Part shown: positions 13,200 through 25,609 of the stretch, one piece after another
Position numbering within the stretch: position 1 is the first letter of the stretch
Layout: each line of letters begins with the position of its first letter
NCBI GenBank assembly: GCA_033439265.1
Contig: JAVTVX010000009.1
Location: 9,699,109 to 9,763,108, forward strand
Source: Dillenia suffruticosa
Taxonomy: Eukaryota; Streptophyta; Magnoliopsida; Dilleniales; Dilleniaceae
Direction: 5' to 3'
DNA: 64,000 bases
The notes under the pieces: generated by a model
What the model was told of the DNA's origin: nothing
The model's input: the letters and a program-made list of their open reading frames with translations, nothing else
The model's database searches: none
Made by a program: the position numbers and the translations under genes

Positions 13200-13865
13200 C
13201 ATCCTTTTGAGATATCTAAAATGAAAATTTAATTTTCTATTATTTATTTTGAGGTTTCTCTTAAAAACGCTGAAATCAAAAAGTTTATTGATAAATCGAA
13301 AATCATCTCGGCAAGCGTCGGCAAGCCCTAAAGAAGTTAAAAATGACTGAGAGAAGGCCTATACAATTAAATAAAAATATTTAAATGAAATTTCACATAT
13401 TTAAGAAATTTCGAATAAAATTTCATAGAAACCAAAAATGCAATTTGTTAAAAGTTAGGGATTTAAATGAAATTAAGGAAAGTGAGGGACTTACTTGCAA
13501 ACCACTCAAGGATGGACAATTGGAGTCAAATGATTGATCAAAAGGGTAGCAAGTTTGGTTAGTGGCCACCTAAGCTCATTTCACCAAGAAGAAATCTCAT
13601 TGGTTGAACAATATTTGCATGAATTCTCGTTGGTCGGTCAAAAATCCATCTCTTTGTGTTTGGAATCCATCATGAACGAAATTGACACAAAGGAGGTGCA
13701 TGAAGGTAACTTGTAAGCAATCGTGCATGGGAGAAAGGTTTATGACAAGTGTAGAGTAAAGATCTTGTATGGAAATGGATCAATAGTCAAAATTTTTGTT
13801 AAGTTTACATAAATGAGTTGTTTGAAGTATTGGATCTCATTTTCTTCTTAACATTCACCCTTTTG
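13200..13865 (+). mobile_element. LTR-like sequence, left part (interrupted by solo LTR 1)
   Basis: Phrases typical of plant gypsy LTR upstream regions occur here (aattagggatttaaatgaaat, gtgagggacttacttgcaaa, gccacctaagctcatttcac). The matching downstream part may be 17868-18990. I could not fix its outer ends. Confidence 0.35.
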
Positions 13866-16800
13866 TGTAACACCGACTCTCGGTGTATTGTGTTGTACTC
13901 CATTTGTGTATACGTACATATATATATATATATATATATATATGATGTTCTGAGTAGTAAATTTCACTCAGAATTTTTCATGATTTGCTTCGCTATCTAA
14001 ATTCACGCTCGTTAATTATATGTTTTGAAAAGCGTGCCCAAAAACCCTAATTCGGGCGAGATGAGATTCGAGCGAGCAAACGATCTCAGTTTTACACGCG
14101 ATTAGTTCCATTAGATTCAAAGCGTCGCAATTGGCCAATGAGACTATTTGTACGTATTTCTGTGTCAGGCCTGAAATTTAGCCCAGGGGTAGCACGAATA
14201 GTGCATCATGGACCAAAATGAAGGGTCACCGGGCCATTTTGAGATGTATATGTGCAATTTCGTTTATGATGAAATGTCATGTGCCAAATTGACTAAAAAG
14301 GTTAAGCAAACCTGAATTTCAGAAATTGTCATACGTTTACTGGTAAACGCTCGGTGCACAATCGCCCGGAGGTGAAGAAATAAATTCCATCGAGCCAAAT
14401 AAAATTCTAGCTGTGCAAAATTGCTGAAATTTCACAAGGAAGCCTAAACCAAGCTAAGTTATGATTTTCCTAAGTCAGATCATAATTCTGAGAGATTTCT
14501 GAAAATTGCTCGGCACGTAGGGAAATTGACCCTACCGAGCCAAATGAAATCCACGCATGCGAAATTGATGCCGTGGGAATTACGTATGCCAGATATGTTT
14601 TAAAGATGATTGCTCTAGGTAGAAGGGTGAAATTTGAGTGTTGGCCCGGAGAAGGCTCGGAACCCTAAGAATTCTCGCCAAAGAAACCCTAATTCTAGAC
14701 AGAACTGAAATTTGTCAGAGCAAACGGTCTCGTTTTCATCTGAAAATTATATTTTTGTAATTCTACGCGTAAAATAGAGCTCATAACAACATTTCACAAA
14801 TTTCAAGGCCTAGGTCAATTTTCGACCGATTGACGCTCACTTTCACTCCGGAGGCCGTTTGGATAGTCAAACGACCTCATATTCGCACAAGATCTATGAC
14901 ACTGGACTCAAAACGAAAACCTGCATCCAGTGTATGATTTTAGAAAATTTTGAAATGAATAGTAACTTTGACCGGTCTCGGGTTAGAGTTAGGACTTGTG
15001 GATAGACTCAAAGGACATGAAATTAATATTCTTGGAATGTGTAAAAGTGCTTTATGGGGGAATGTGAGATCATGACAAGTGGCAACATGTAGAGAGGGAG
15101 ATCATGACTTAAAAAGTTATAGATGGCCAAGATTTGGGGTTTTGGTGTAAATTAAAATTAAGGACTAATGTGCAATTAGGAAAAGAAGAAGGGTCACTTA
15201 AGAGAACAAAAACCCTTAACATTCTGCATTTTCTAGTAAAGAACCCGTGAATGAAGCCAAGAGAGAAACCTCTTTCGTGAAATGCTCTTCTCCTTCCTTC
15301 TTCTCATCGTGGACAGCCTTCAAGTTTCAAACCTTCAACACCCTTTCTACCTTCAAACAACTTCCCTCAAGCCTCACAACAACCTATCCAAGAATGGAGA
15401 CTAAAGGGCAAAGATTTATTGGTGGAATTTGAAGAGCCGAAAATCCAAATCCAAGGAAAAATTATGCACTTCCTTCAATTTTCGTACAGAAATTTTGGTA
15501 AGTGTTATCCTCTCGTCTTTGTCCATTACATACTTAAATTTCATGCCATGATAAGGTTAGATTGTAAGAGAACAAGAGGGGGGCCGAAATTGATGAAAAA
15601 AATGAGGAAGTTGGGGAATTTTGGATGGACTTTCTAATGGACTGTCTTTGGTGTTTAAAATGACCCTAGGGGGAAATAGAAACATGGGCCTAACTTAGTT
15701 TAGGTGTACAGGACTTTGGCATAAGAAAATGGATTGTTTCAATCCCAAATTTGTGTCCAAATTTGTGGAGAATGAACCTAGGCTAGATTTGTAGAATTTT
15801 CAGCAACCTTAGGAGAGTATTTTGGACCTAGATGGTCACAAATTTTGGTAGAAGTTCTGTCCAATTATCTGTAGTAGAATTTTGGACCCTTGGACATAGA
15901 AATTGGAGGAATTTTGGAGTGTGAAATGCATAAATTTGCTTTCGGGTGTGTGTGCTAAATTGTTGATGCATATGTGTAGAAATGTGGCACCAATAAGGGA
16001 TGTTTATGTGAGTAAAATGGGAGCCAAATAGTGCAGTGAGTTTGGGGACTTTGAGCATAAACTTCAATGGAGTTTGGAGTACAGAAATGCATGGATTTGT
16101 ATGGATGAAGTGTAAGAAAAAAAAAAAATTCTGCGATTTTGAGGCTTATAAGTGTATGATTTTGAATGAGGATGGGAGGCAAAAGAGTATGGAAATTTTC
16201 TGCACAATGGGAGAGGAGATGGCTTGGAGGTCATTCCCGGGCAAATATATGACACAATGCATGGGAAAAAGGAACTCCAATGCATCTATGTCTAGAGGGC
16301 ATTGTTGCGTGGTGATAGTGTAACGAGAAAGTGAGTGAAAATTTATGTAATTTCCTTTTATTGTTGCTTTTGTAGTGACATATTCCTTGATCGTCCGAGG
16401 GGAGATTGATTTCTTCTCATGGAGTGTCCGTGGTCTTGACACACCCTCCAGGGTATGTGAGTGAGATTTATTTTAATACTTTTGTTTAATATGTAAATCC
16501 TGTTTTACTACATTTTGATAAATGAGCATGATTTGTCATGTGTTTGAAATGTTTTGATCTGTTTCGGAACTGACTTTTTGTCAACCGATGGAGTGTCCAA
16601 AAATTGGGTTGAATTATGAAATTATGCATCCATGTGATTGAAATGTATAATGTGCCATTTTACGCTATATATTGCATTGGTTTGTGAACCTGATTACGGT
16701 ACATTCTTGATATGATATTGATTTTGGCATTGAGAGCTTTGGTATGTATTGTTCCGTAGCTACGAAGGACACCGTGAGAGGCGCTTAGCTAGCGTCTGGA

Positions 16801-17862
16801 TATGCCTAGGCCTGGGGTGTCCCACAAGTCATCTCGATTTTATGAACAACACGATACTAACCAGGTTAAACCAGAAAAGGGGGAGGATTTGGATACTCTC
16901 TCCAAGTCTAACACCTGGACGAGGTCCATCGCCAACGCCGGGGTAGAGAACACTTTAAATAAATCTACATAAAACACCCTCGGTATGCCTGTTATAGGTC
17001 GAGATAGACCTCTGCTAGGACACTTTCGGTTGGCAGCTCTATGATTTTTAAATGACAGTGCTTAGGATGCATATTTGACTTGATAATGCATGTTAATTAT
17101 ATATTGTTGAAATGAAAAGCATGATGATTTGAAGTATGATTTGTATACTTACGCTTTGACACTTCAGTTTCATAATTCTTATTAGACAATTATATTGACC
17201 CACTCACTCACTGAGTATTCTTCCCTAAGTACTCACCCCTCATTTCCCTTCTTGTTTCAGAGTATTTGGCAAGGAGCGTTGCTTTTAGGATGCTTAGTAT
17301 CATAGGAGATCTGGTCTGGATATGAGGAGTCATTATATATTTTTGCTACAATTTCGTGAGTTAAAAATTGTATTGATGATGTATATATATTTTGAAGTCT
17401 ATAGTTGACCATTGTATAATTCTGGGATGACTGTACAAGTGGAACTCTCATGTCATTGCATAACACTCGCATTGAAACAATTTCTATTCATTGTGTATGT
17501 TACTTGGGAATGTGTCATGTCCTAGAAGTGTACTTTAGGACCGCTCGATATCACCTCTAAATCAGAGGAGGAGCGACTGGCGGCTGTCCATGCCTTTGAC
17601 AGGGGCATGGGGTTAAGATTGTGGAAATTCGTTTTGTTAGCCTTGCATTGTCCTGGATTGTATGGTATGGATGTGTTGGTCTAATGTTGAGATTTGATTT
17701 ATATATTGTGAGGCCGAGTTGGCCCTATTGTACAGGTAGCAGGTTGATTGCTATATGGGAGACCTCCGATATGCGGGAAGGTTTTACCCGATTTTCTATA
17801 AAAATACAGCCGGCATTCAAGACAACGGGAGGTTGCTCACGATCCCGATTCGGGGCTTGACA
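13866..17862 (+). mobile_element. Solo LTR 1, large gypsy type (about 4.0 kb)
   Basis: The segment starts TGTAACACCGACTCTCGG and ends GATTCGGGGCTTGACA. These ends are roughly inverted copies of each other, as in Tekay-type plant gypsy LTRs. It is flanked by TTTTG (13861-13865) and TCTTG (17863-17867), a 5-bp target duplication with one difference. LTR-like landmarks inside include repeated blocks such as GAGCGAGCAAACGATCTC and a late segment with ACTCACTGAGTATTCTTCCC before a CAG. There is no coding internal region, so this appears to be a solo LTR left by LTR-LTR recombination. It lies within older LTR-like sequence, itself within the gypsy fossil. Confidence 0.6.
13917..13942. repeat. (TA)n microsatellite
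   Basis: About 13 TA units inside solo LTR 1. Confidence 0.9.
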
Positions 17863-17867
17863 TCTTG

Positions 17868-17997
17868 GCTGTGAATTCTAGTGTAGGAAGTGAGAATTTC
17901 TTGTATTCATCCAAACACTTGAGGTTTTGAAGAGGTAAGGAAAATCTTTGGTTGATTGGATTTTAATTGTTTAGATAGTATTAGTATGATGTAGAGG

Positions 17998-18045
<48 letters not shown>

Positions 18046-18990
18046 TAATGTATATATGTTTGCAAGATGTGGCAATCAAGTGTTAAAGGATTGTGTTGAT
18101 GATGAATAATTGGATATCAAGATCTTATTAAAGAGGTAATACATTCTTCTTTGAGTATACATTGGATTAAATTGGTTCCATGAAATAGATTTGTTCAAGT
18201 AAGCTAGCATGGTTAGCAAACTATAGTAATTTCATGATATCTTATTCTGTGATTATCGAAATTTAGATTGGTTTGTTTCTATAAAACTGGACTCCCTAAG
18301 CTTTAAAATATGGTATGCCCAAAAAATTTCAATTAACAATGTGATTTATAGTGATTTTGAAAAGGGACAGCAAAATGACATGTTCTGTTTTTTATCATCT
18401 ATGCACGACTAGTATGTTGTATAATTTTTTAAAATATCTTCTGTACAAAGTTTAGAGAAACTTAAAATATCAAAGTTTTAGCTCTCAATCTTATATTTAA
18501 AATGAGCAAAAAGTCACTTGAATCGGAGTAGTTTGCTTGAAATTATGGTATTTTTACTGAAACTATGCAGAGCATAATTTAGAACTGGAACTGAGGCCGA
18601 AATGAAATTTTATAAAATTCTGCAGACACTCCATCATCACCTCACTTAGTAATTACCTGTCACAGATTTCTCACTTACTAAGTATTTGATTATACTCAGC
18701 TCTCAATATTTTTAAATCTATATAGAACTAGTCGTTAGAGAGACACGTTGACTTATTACGACGTACATAGTATCAGAGACCGCTTACGATAATTATCTTG
18801 CGCTGTATTTTGAGAATATTAGTTGATCATGTCGGGTTGATTGTATGAAACCAAGGAACTTTCATTTGTACAACATATATATATATATATATTTGAGGAT
18901 TTTGTATTTTAAATACTAATAAAATATTTGTAACTGAAATTTTGATTAGTCTTGCGTTATCTTAAGGATACGTGGCGGGGTTGGGCTGGT
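17868..18990 (+). mobile_element. LTR-like sequence, right part, ending in a Tekay-like LTR tail
   Basis: After solo LTR 1, sequence resembling a gypsy LTR resumes (a leader-like segment with AAGAGGTAAGG near 17930). It closes near 18960-18990 with TTAGTCTTGCGTTATC and GTGGCGGGGTTGGGC, a wording often seen just before the end of Tekay-type LTRs. With 13200-13865 this could be one LTR split by solo LTR 1. A 39-base TA microsatellite is at about 18001-18039. Confidence 0.4.
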
Positions 18991-19239
18991 GCCTTTGATT
19001 AGCATTTAGACAAGCTAGTTGTGTGTACTATTTTGGATGAAAATAGTGAATTAGAAAATTCAAATGAAGTCTAGGAGTAGACATACACTAGGAATGTAGA
19101 GCCACCGTAAATCTACTATCTCGATTCTTCTCATTCTTTCCTCATCTCTCTCTAAAACCAAAAAAATAAAAAAATTCATACCAAAACAACTTATTCATCC
19201 CCTCTAGATTGTTACAAACTAATTCTTCAATACAAATGA

Positions 19240-19941
19240 TGCAAAATATCTAGTTGAAGGAGAGCTTTTAGTTACTAGGAGAGCTCTTAGTATATACAGC
19301 AAAAATGAAAATGAGACTCAGAGTGCCATGTTAATGACAAAGTGAGCAACATGATAATTAATGGAGGAAATTTCACTAATATGGCTAACACCAAATTGGT
19401 GGAGAAATTAGCATTGATGACCTTGGAACATGTCAGGCCATATAAGCTTCAATGGCTGAATGATTGTAGAGAAATCAAGGTAAATAAGTAGGTGTTGGTG
19501 GCGTTTTCCTTTGGGAGATACATGGATAAGGTGTTGTGTGATGTGGTTTCAATGCATGCGTGTCACATTCTTTTGGAAAAGCCATAGTAGTTTAATCGGC
19601 GCGTCACTAATGACAACTTAACCAATAGATACTCCTTTGAACAAAACGAAAGATCAATAACTTTTGGACCCTTTAACCCTAAAGAGGCTCTTAAAGATCA
19701 ATTAAGGCTAAAAAAACAATGTGAAAAGAAAAACCATAGTGAAAAAAAAGAGAACAAAGGAAAAAAAAAGATTGAAACAAAAGAAAAAAGAGAGAATAAA
19801 AAAAAGAGAGTGTGAAAATACAAAAAACATTGAGGCTAAAACAAAAAGGAGAGAAAAAGAATATGAAGAAGTTTTGGATAACAACAATGAGAGAAAAGAA
19901 AAGAATTTTTATGCGGGGAAAGGTAAGATCAAGAGGGCATT
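19240..19941 (+). pseudogene. Gypsy fossil: protease region and charged linker
   Basis: Translated blocks resemble the protease part of plant Ty3/gypsy polyproteins: VEGELLVTRRALS-like, then RPYKLQWLND, then VLCDVVSMHACHILL, which is the conserved tail of the aspartic protease domain. A strongly Lys/Glu-rich linker (about 19700-19860) follows, as is usual between protease and reverse transcriptase in this group. The region is broken and is interrupted at 19941 by solo LTR 2. Confidence 0.8.
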
Positions 19942-21620
19942 TGTCACATACCCCAATCTAGTTGTAAGAAATAATTTATAAATAATAATAAGATAAAGAT
20001 GCTACCTGAAACATGAGAATTGGGTATGAAATCAGACATTTAGAATATTGAAAAAACTAGATTTGACCAGTTCGCTGAAAACTAAATACTCCAAAAATGA
20101 GATATCTGAAATGTCTAAAAAACAAGGACGAAAAGTCTCGATAATTGTTTCTGATATATCAAATATGTGAAAACTTATTTTTTTTAGAATTTTTTAAGCC
20201 ATTAGCCCTCCAAATAAAATCCAATGAATTTAGTTGTTTCAAGTTTTGTTTTTGAAAGAAAGAGTTGACTTTTTATCTTTAAGAAATTAGCTCCTGAAAC
20301 TATTTTTATTGAATCTAAATAGAGTGTATTTCCTTATTTACGTGTAATTTTTAAGTAAATGAACTAAAATAACGTAAGAACATTTACTTAAATGATATTA
20401 TAAGTAATAAGTGCTCATAGTAATAGGTTGTCTGACTATAACCTGGACCAAGTACATTGAACCGACCACCACCAACCTCAAATACATTGAACCGGCAATG
20501 CCACCGACCATGTGATGAATATTTGTCCATACACGTGTCAATCACACATGCCATTCACATGCCACCATGTGACATGTGTCCATATATGTATCATCACCTC
20601 AGAAACCCAACTGATGACTCAGCAACCCCTTCTATGCCTATGAATACTCCTCTTCCTTCCTTTCCCAAATCAATTTGTCCAAGAGGAAGAAAGAAAGAGA
20701 AAGAGAGAAAGAGAGAGAGAGAGAGAAAGGAAGAAAAAGAAAGAGAAAGAGAGAGGAAGAAAAGGACAGAGAAAAAGAGAAAAGTACTGCTATAAAAAAG
20801 TAGATGAAAAAAGAGAAGGCAGATTACTTGAGTGAGCCTCTTAATTAAGACAATTCTTTGAGATGAGTGTTCTTTGTATTCATATATTTTTATGCATAAC
20901 TACCGTGATTTTCTACTAAAACCATGATTTATTATTATTACAATGATTTCCTACTACTACATTAATGTATGTGTTTGTGATTATTATATAAACTAGTATA
21001 TGTGGAGATAATTCGAGCAAGTAAGGACTTTATCAAATGTCAAGATACATACTGGTAGAACCCCATTAATGTGGATAAGAGATTTGTCCATTTAGTACGG
21101 GGGATAGTGATAGGCCTTTTTAGAAATAGACTTTGTGGAAGGGATAATGAGACTATCTTATGGAGAGATAAGATGAAAGTGAACTGTTACTTATACTGTG
21201 TTGTGTTATTGTTATTATTCAATTATGTATGTTGTTGTTGTATAGAAAACTTTTTCAAAATGATTTTATAATAAAGTCATTATCACATAATTTTATAATA
21301 AATTTTTACATATGCACACATGAATCTTACTGGGCTATCAAGCTCACACTAAAAACTATTTTTAGATCTTGAAGGAATAAAGGTCGAGGAGGATTAGAAG
21401 AACAGATAGAGATAGACTTGTTATGGATATCCTCTCTAGTATAGAAATTCCGCTCTTTTATCATGTATAAAATACTTTTGTAATATACAATGATTTAAAT
21501 AAATAAAACATTTATTATTTTAATATGACTTCCACTACCATGCAAGTACTGAGCCCTGGTGAGAACCAGACAGTCCGTTACTGATGAAGCCTCGACGAGG
21601 GGTTGGTTTGGGGCGTGATA
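19942..21620 (+). mobile_element. Solo LTR 2, gypsy type (1.68 kb)
   Basis: It begins TGTCACATACCCCAA and ends GGTTTGGGGCGTGATA, the ends being near-inverted copies of each other. A perfect 5-bp target duplication, GCATT, lies at 19937-19941 and 21621-21625. No internal coding region is present. A GA-rich stretch at about 20690-20790 follows a pyrimidine-rich stretch and a TATGAATACTCC box that may be the old LTR promoter. The gypsy host resumes in its RT upstream region directly after the right duplication. Confidence 0.85.
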
Positions 21621-21639
21621 GCATTACAAAATAGCTAAT

Positions 21640-22775
21640 GATTGTACTCTTGTACAGGGAGGCATTTCCAAGCACTAACAACCTTGGCAAATTTGTGCCT
21701 AGTACTATTATCTTTGTTTCACAAAAATACAAGGATGTCTTTCTAGAAGAACTACCACATGGGCTACCTCCCATCCGAGGGATCGAGCATTGAATTGATT
21801 TTGTGCCAAGTGTGACAATTCCAAAACGACCGGCCTATAAGAGTAATCTAAGGAGATTGAAGAGCTTCAAAGGTAGGTAAATGAGTTGAGAAAGAAAGGC
21901 CATGTAAGAAGGAGCATGAGTTTGTGTCCGGTCCCTGCATTACTTGTTTTAAGAAAGATGGCACCTAGAGAATGTGCGTTGATTGTCAAGCCATTAACAA
22001 CATTATGGTAAAGTATCATCATCTTATCCCTCATTTACACGTTGCCATTGTGTTTTCTAAGATTGATTTTAAAAAATGTATACCATCAGATTAGAATAAG
22101 GGAGGGTGATGAATGGAAAATTGCATTCAAAACAAAATATGGTTTATTTGAGTGGTTAGTTATGCCGTTTGGCTTACATAATGGAACTTGTACTTTTATG
22201 CGGTTGATGAACCATGTTTTGCATGCATACATAGGTGGATTTGTTATTGTTTATTTTGATGATATTCTCATTTATGGAAAAACCTTGAATGATCATGCTG
22301 TGCATTTAAAATTAGTTTAGAAAAAGAGAAGCTATTTGCCAATTTGGCGAAGTACAACTTTTGCACAGATAAGCTTCTGTTTCTTGGTTTTCTTGTGAGT
22401 GCACAAGGAATACAAGTTGATGAAGAGAAGATCCACACAATTCAAGAGTGGCCTGGACCTAAAGTGTAGGAAATGTTCACAGTTTCCATAAACTTGCTAG
22501 TTTTTCCATGTAGTTTATGAAGGACTTTAGTAGCATAGTCACACCACTTATTGAAGTCATAAAAAAAAACTTTGGATTTAAATAGGGTGAAGAACAAAAG
22601 AGGGCATTGTAGCTTATTAAGGAGAAATTAATAAATGCACCATTACCTTTCTTTTGCCTAACTTTTTAAAGATGTCTAAAATGGAATGTAATGCATTGGG
22701 TGTAGGGATATGCACAATTCTCATGCAAGAGGGATGAACAATTGCTTACTTTAGTAAGAAATTAAGTGGGGGTAA
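21640..22775 (+). pseudogene. Gypsy fossil: reverse transcriptase and start of RNase H
   Basis: The translation shows the plant gypsy RT in order: ELPHGLPPIRGIEH upstream, the CVDCRAIN-like block, the block [20 protein letters not shown] at about 22078-22140, [20 protein letters not shown], and the catalytic [13 protein letters not shown]. Then comes the FLGFLVSAQGIQVD-like motif and, near 22745-22775, the start of RNase H (AYFSKKLSGG). CACTA element B interrupts at 22776. The gene is broken. Confidence 0.9.
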
Positions 22776-24108
22776 CACTACTAGAAATTTAGGTATCAGC
22801 AACAGAAATATCCGTCGTTGAAAGTAAAAAATCTATCGCTAAAAAGTATTAGAGATGGATTTTTTTTATCGCTAAATCTATCGCTAAAAACTATCATACT
22901 AATTTTACCGACGGATTAATAACGAAAAAAATTTATCGCTAATTTGTCGTTGATAGAAGACAATATGTAAAAATATCAACGACAGATTATAAACGAAAAT
23001 TTTCTATTGCTAAAAATGCCGTCGCTGATAATTCACTATTAACAACAGATTTTTTCCGTCACTAATCCTGGTACCCTCCCGCATTCGCACTTGCCCAAAC
23101 ACATTCCCTGCCAGCGTCGCCATGCGTGCATGCGCCCTCATGTGTGGACCCGCCCGCGCCCTCCTGTGTCCATGCGCCTTCATCCTCCCCATCCGGTCCT
23201 GCGAATGTGCACACATGCGCCCTCACGGGCACCCACCCGCCCGCATGCCCTACATTTTGATGCAGTAGAGACGGAATATGAGTCCTCCGACCACCATGTC
23301 ACAATATGTGTTGTGATATTTTCTTTTTATTTATTTATTTATTATCCAACTCTCATTTTTTTTAATATTAATTTCACTGTCACATTTTTTTTTTAAATTT
23401 ATCTTACTCTCACAAAATTTTTTTAATCTCACTCACATCTCTTTTTTTTTTCCTTTACCTTGGAATAATTTTTTTCATTGAATATTTTCATTAATATTTT
23501 CTAACTATTTAATTTGATATTGATTAAATTTGTGCTAAATAAAGAAATAAAATATTTTTTTGATTAATTAAGATAGAATAGCAAATTATTTTTTAATTTG
23601 CTGATTAAATTAAATAATAGAATAATAGAACAAAAGAAAAAAGAAAATAAATAAAAGAAAAATAAAAAAGAATTATAAAATAATAAAAGAGATGAAAAAA
23701 AAATCCGTCGCAAATATGTCGCTAAATTTTCGGTCGTTGATCTGTCTGTTGCAAAATTTTCCGTCGTTAATCTATCGCTAAAATTTCCATCGCTAATCCA
23801 TCGCTGATAGTTGTATATATTTTTTTTTAAATTTTTTTCCATGAACAATATATCGACGGATTAGCGATGAAAAATTTTCATCGCTAAAAATTCCGTCGGT
23901 AATCTGTCACTGATAAATTTATAATTTTTTTTTTATAGTGGACCACTACAGCGATGGATTACTGACACAACTATTTATGTCGCTAATTTCCATCGTTAAT
24001 CCGTCGCAAATCTCTCGGTATGTTATCCGACATTAATCTATTGCAATTGTCAACGGATTTTTTTCCGTCGGTAATTTTCTGTCGCTGATAGCGTATTTTC
24101 TTGTAGTG
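22776..24108. mobile_element. CACTA-type DNA transposon B (1.33 kb, non-autonomous)
   Basis: The left end CACTACTAGAAATTTAGG and right end ATTTTCTTGTAGTG are inverted CACTA termini. Flanks are TAA and TAG, a 3-bp target duplication with one difference. Subterminal repeats on both sides use the word ATCCGTCGCTAA / TTAGCGACGGAT (22800-23070 and 23700-24095). The centre has a GC-rich tract and pyrimidine-rich DNA. There is no coding capacity. It splits the RNase H region of the gypsy fossil: the sequence before reads into YFSKKLSGG and after into [20 protein letters not shown], both parts of the same domain. Confidence 0.85.
23080..23460 (-). other. Purine / tRNA-like / GC-rich block of element B
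   Basis: Read on the minus strand: purine-rich runs with GAGAGTAAGAT and GTGAGTGAGAT words (23460-23340), a degraded tRNA-like stretch with a box-A-like TGACATGGTGGTCGGAGG (about 23320-23265, box B no longer clear), then a GC-rich tract (23265-23080). The order is the same as in elements A, C, D and E, but the tRNA-like part is the weakest of the six. Confidence 0.45.
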
Positions 24109-25597
24109 TAGTCTTAGACTACCTTGCTCATGATAAAGAGTTCTATGCATTGGATTGGGTTTTGGAAACATGGCAACACTACCTATATCATGAATCACTG
24201 AGACACTTGAAGGGACAACACAAACTGAATAGGAGACATGCTCGTTGGGTGAAGCTCATTGAGACGTTTTAATACATCATCCATTATAAACAAGGAAAGG
24301 AAAATGTGGTTTCAAATATACTCTCATGCAGGTACGCATTACTCTGTATTCTTGACGTTAAATTTCTTGGTTTTAAACATATTAAAGAGTTATATCTTTT
24401 AGACCATGACTTCAGTAAGAGTATAGCGATTGCAAGAAAGCTACCAAAGGTAAGTACTTTAGGCATGAAGGCTTCTTGTAGCACGAAAATAAGTTGTGTG
24501 CGCCAAATTGCACCTTCTGTGTTTTATTGGTAAGGGATTCCCATGGTAATGGGTTAATGGAGCACTTTGGAGTAGACAAAATCTTGGCGTTTTTACAAGA
24601 TCACTTCTATTGGCCACAAATGAAAAGGGATGTTGAGAGGATCTATGCTAGATGTGTCATGTGTAGGCAAGCAAAATCCCAAGTACAACCCGAGGTTTGT
24701 ACACACCACTACCTATTCCTATTAAACCATGGATTGATATCTCAATGGATTTCATATTAGACTGTCCTAGGTCTAGACATGATAGACTCAATTTTTGTGG
24801 TTGTGGAATGGTTTTCTAAGATGACACATTTTATTTTATGTCACAAGACTGATGATACTTCATATATTGCTGATTTGTTCTTTAGGGGAAGTTGTGAGGT
24901 TACATGGTATGCCTAGAACAATTGTTTCAAATAGAGATACGATGTTCTTAAGTTATTTTTGGAAGACTTTATGGTGTAAGTTAGGAACTAGGTTATGTTT
25001 TCCATTACATGTTATCTGCAAACTGATGGTCAATCCAGAGTAGTAAATGGAATTTTATCTACTTTGTTAAGGGTATTGTCCGACAAAACATCAAAATATG
25101 GGAAAACTGTTTGCTACATGTTGAATTTGCTTATAACCATACTGCTCATTCTACTAATAAATTTTTACCATTTGAATTGTGTATGGATTTAATCCATTAA
25201 CTCCTTTGGATTTATCCCCTTTTGCCGGTGTGACTGAGCATGTGAATTTAGATGGCAACAGGAAAGCTAAATTAGTTAGGCAGATTCGTGAGAAGGAAAG
25301 ACTCAACATTGAGAGAAGAAGTGAGCAATATGCAAAACAGGCTATATGGGGCGTCGCAAGCTGGTTATTGAACTAGGAGATTAGGCTTGGTTGCATATGA
25401 GAAAGGAGAGAATTCCAACCCAATGGCGTTCCAAATTGCATCCAAGAGAAGATGGTCGTTTCCAAGTCCTAGAGCACATCAACCACAATGCTTACAACCT
25501 AGATCTACTAGGTGAGTACCATTTTAATGCCACTTTCAATGTTACTAACTTAACACCCTTTGATGTAGGCAATAATTTGAGGACAAATCCTTTTTAA
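24109..25597 (+). pseudogene. Gypsy fossil: RNase H remainder and integrase
   Basis: After element B the gypsy sequence resumes with the RNase H motif [17 protein letters not shown] and [18 protein letters not shown]. The integrase follows: a zinc-binding block (HFGVDKILAFLQDHFYWPQM then YARCVMCRQAKS) at about 24550-24680, parts of the catalytic core ([19 protein letters not shown], near 24890-24950), and a C-terminal part ending ATFNVTNLTPFDVGNNLRTN just before the 3' LTR. No chromodomain is evident. The gene is broken with many interruptions. Confidence 0.85.
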
Positions 25598-25609
25598 GAG
25601 GATGGGGAA

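Noticed and set aside
16374-16382. Right terminus TTTTGTAGTG as the missing end of the CACTA relic at 11486
   Set aside because: The flanking bases (ACA) do not match ACT, no matching terminal sequence or subterminal repeats precede it, and it lies within the solo LTR sequence.
20457-20795. 112-codon frame in solo LTR 2
   Set aside because: Its second half is a GA microsatellite translated as Arg/Glu/Lys; it lies wholly within an LTR.
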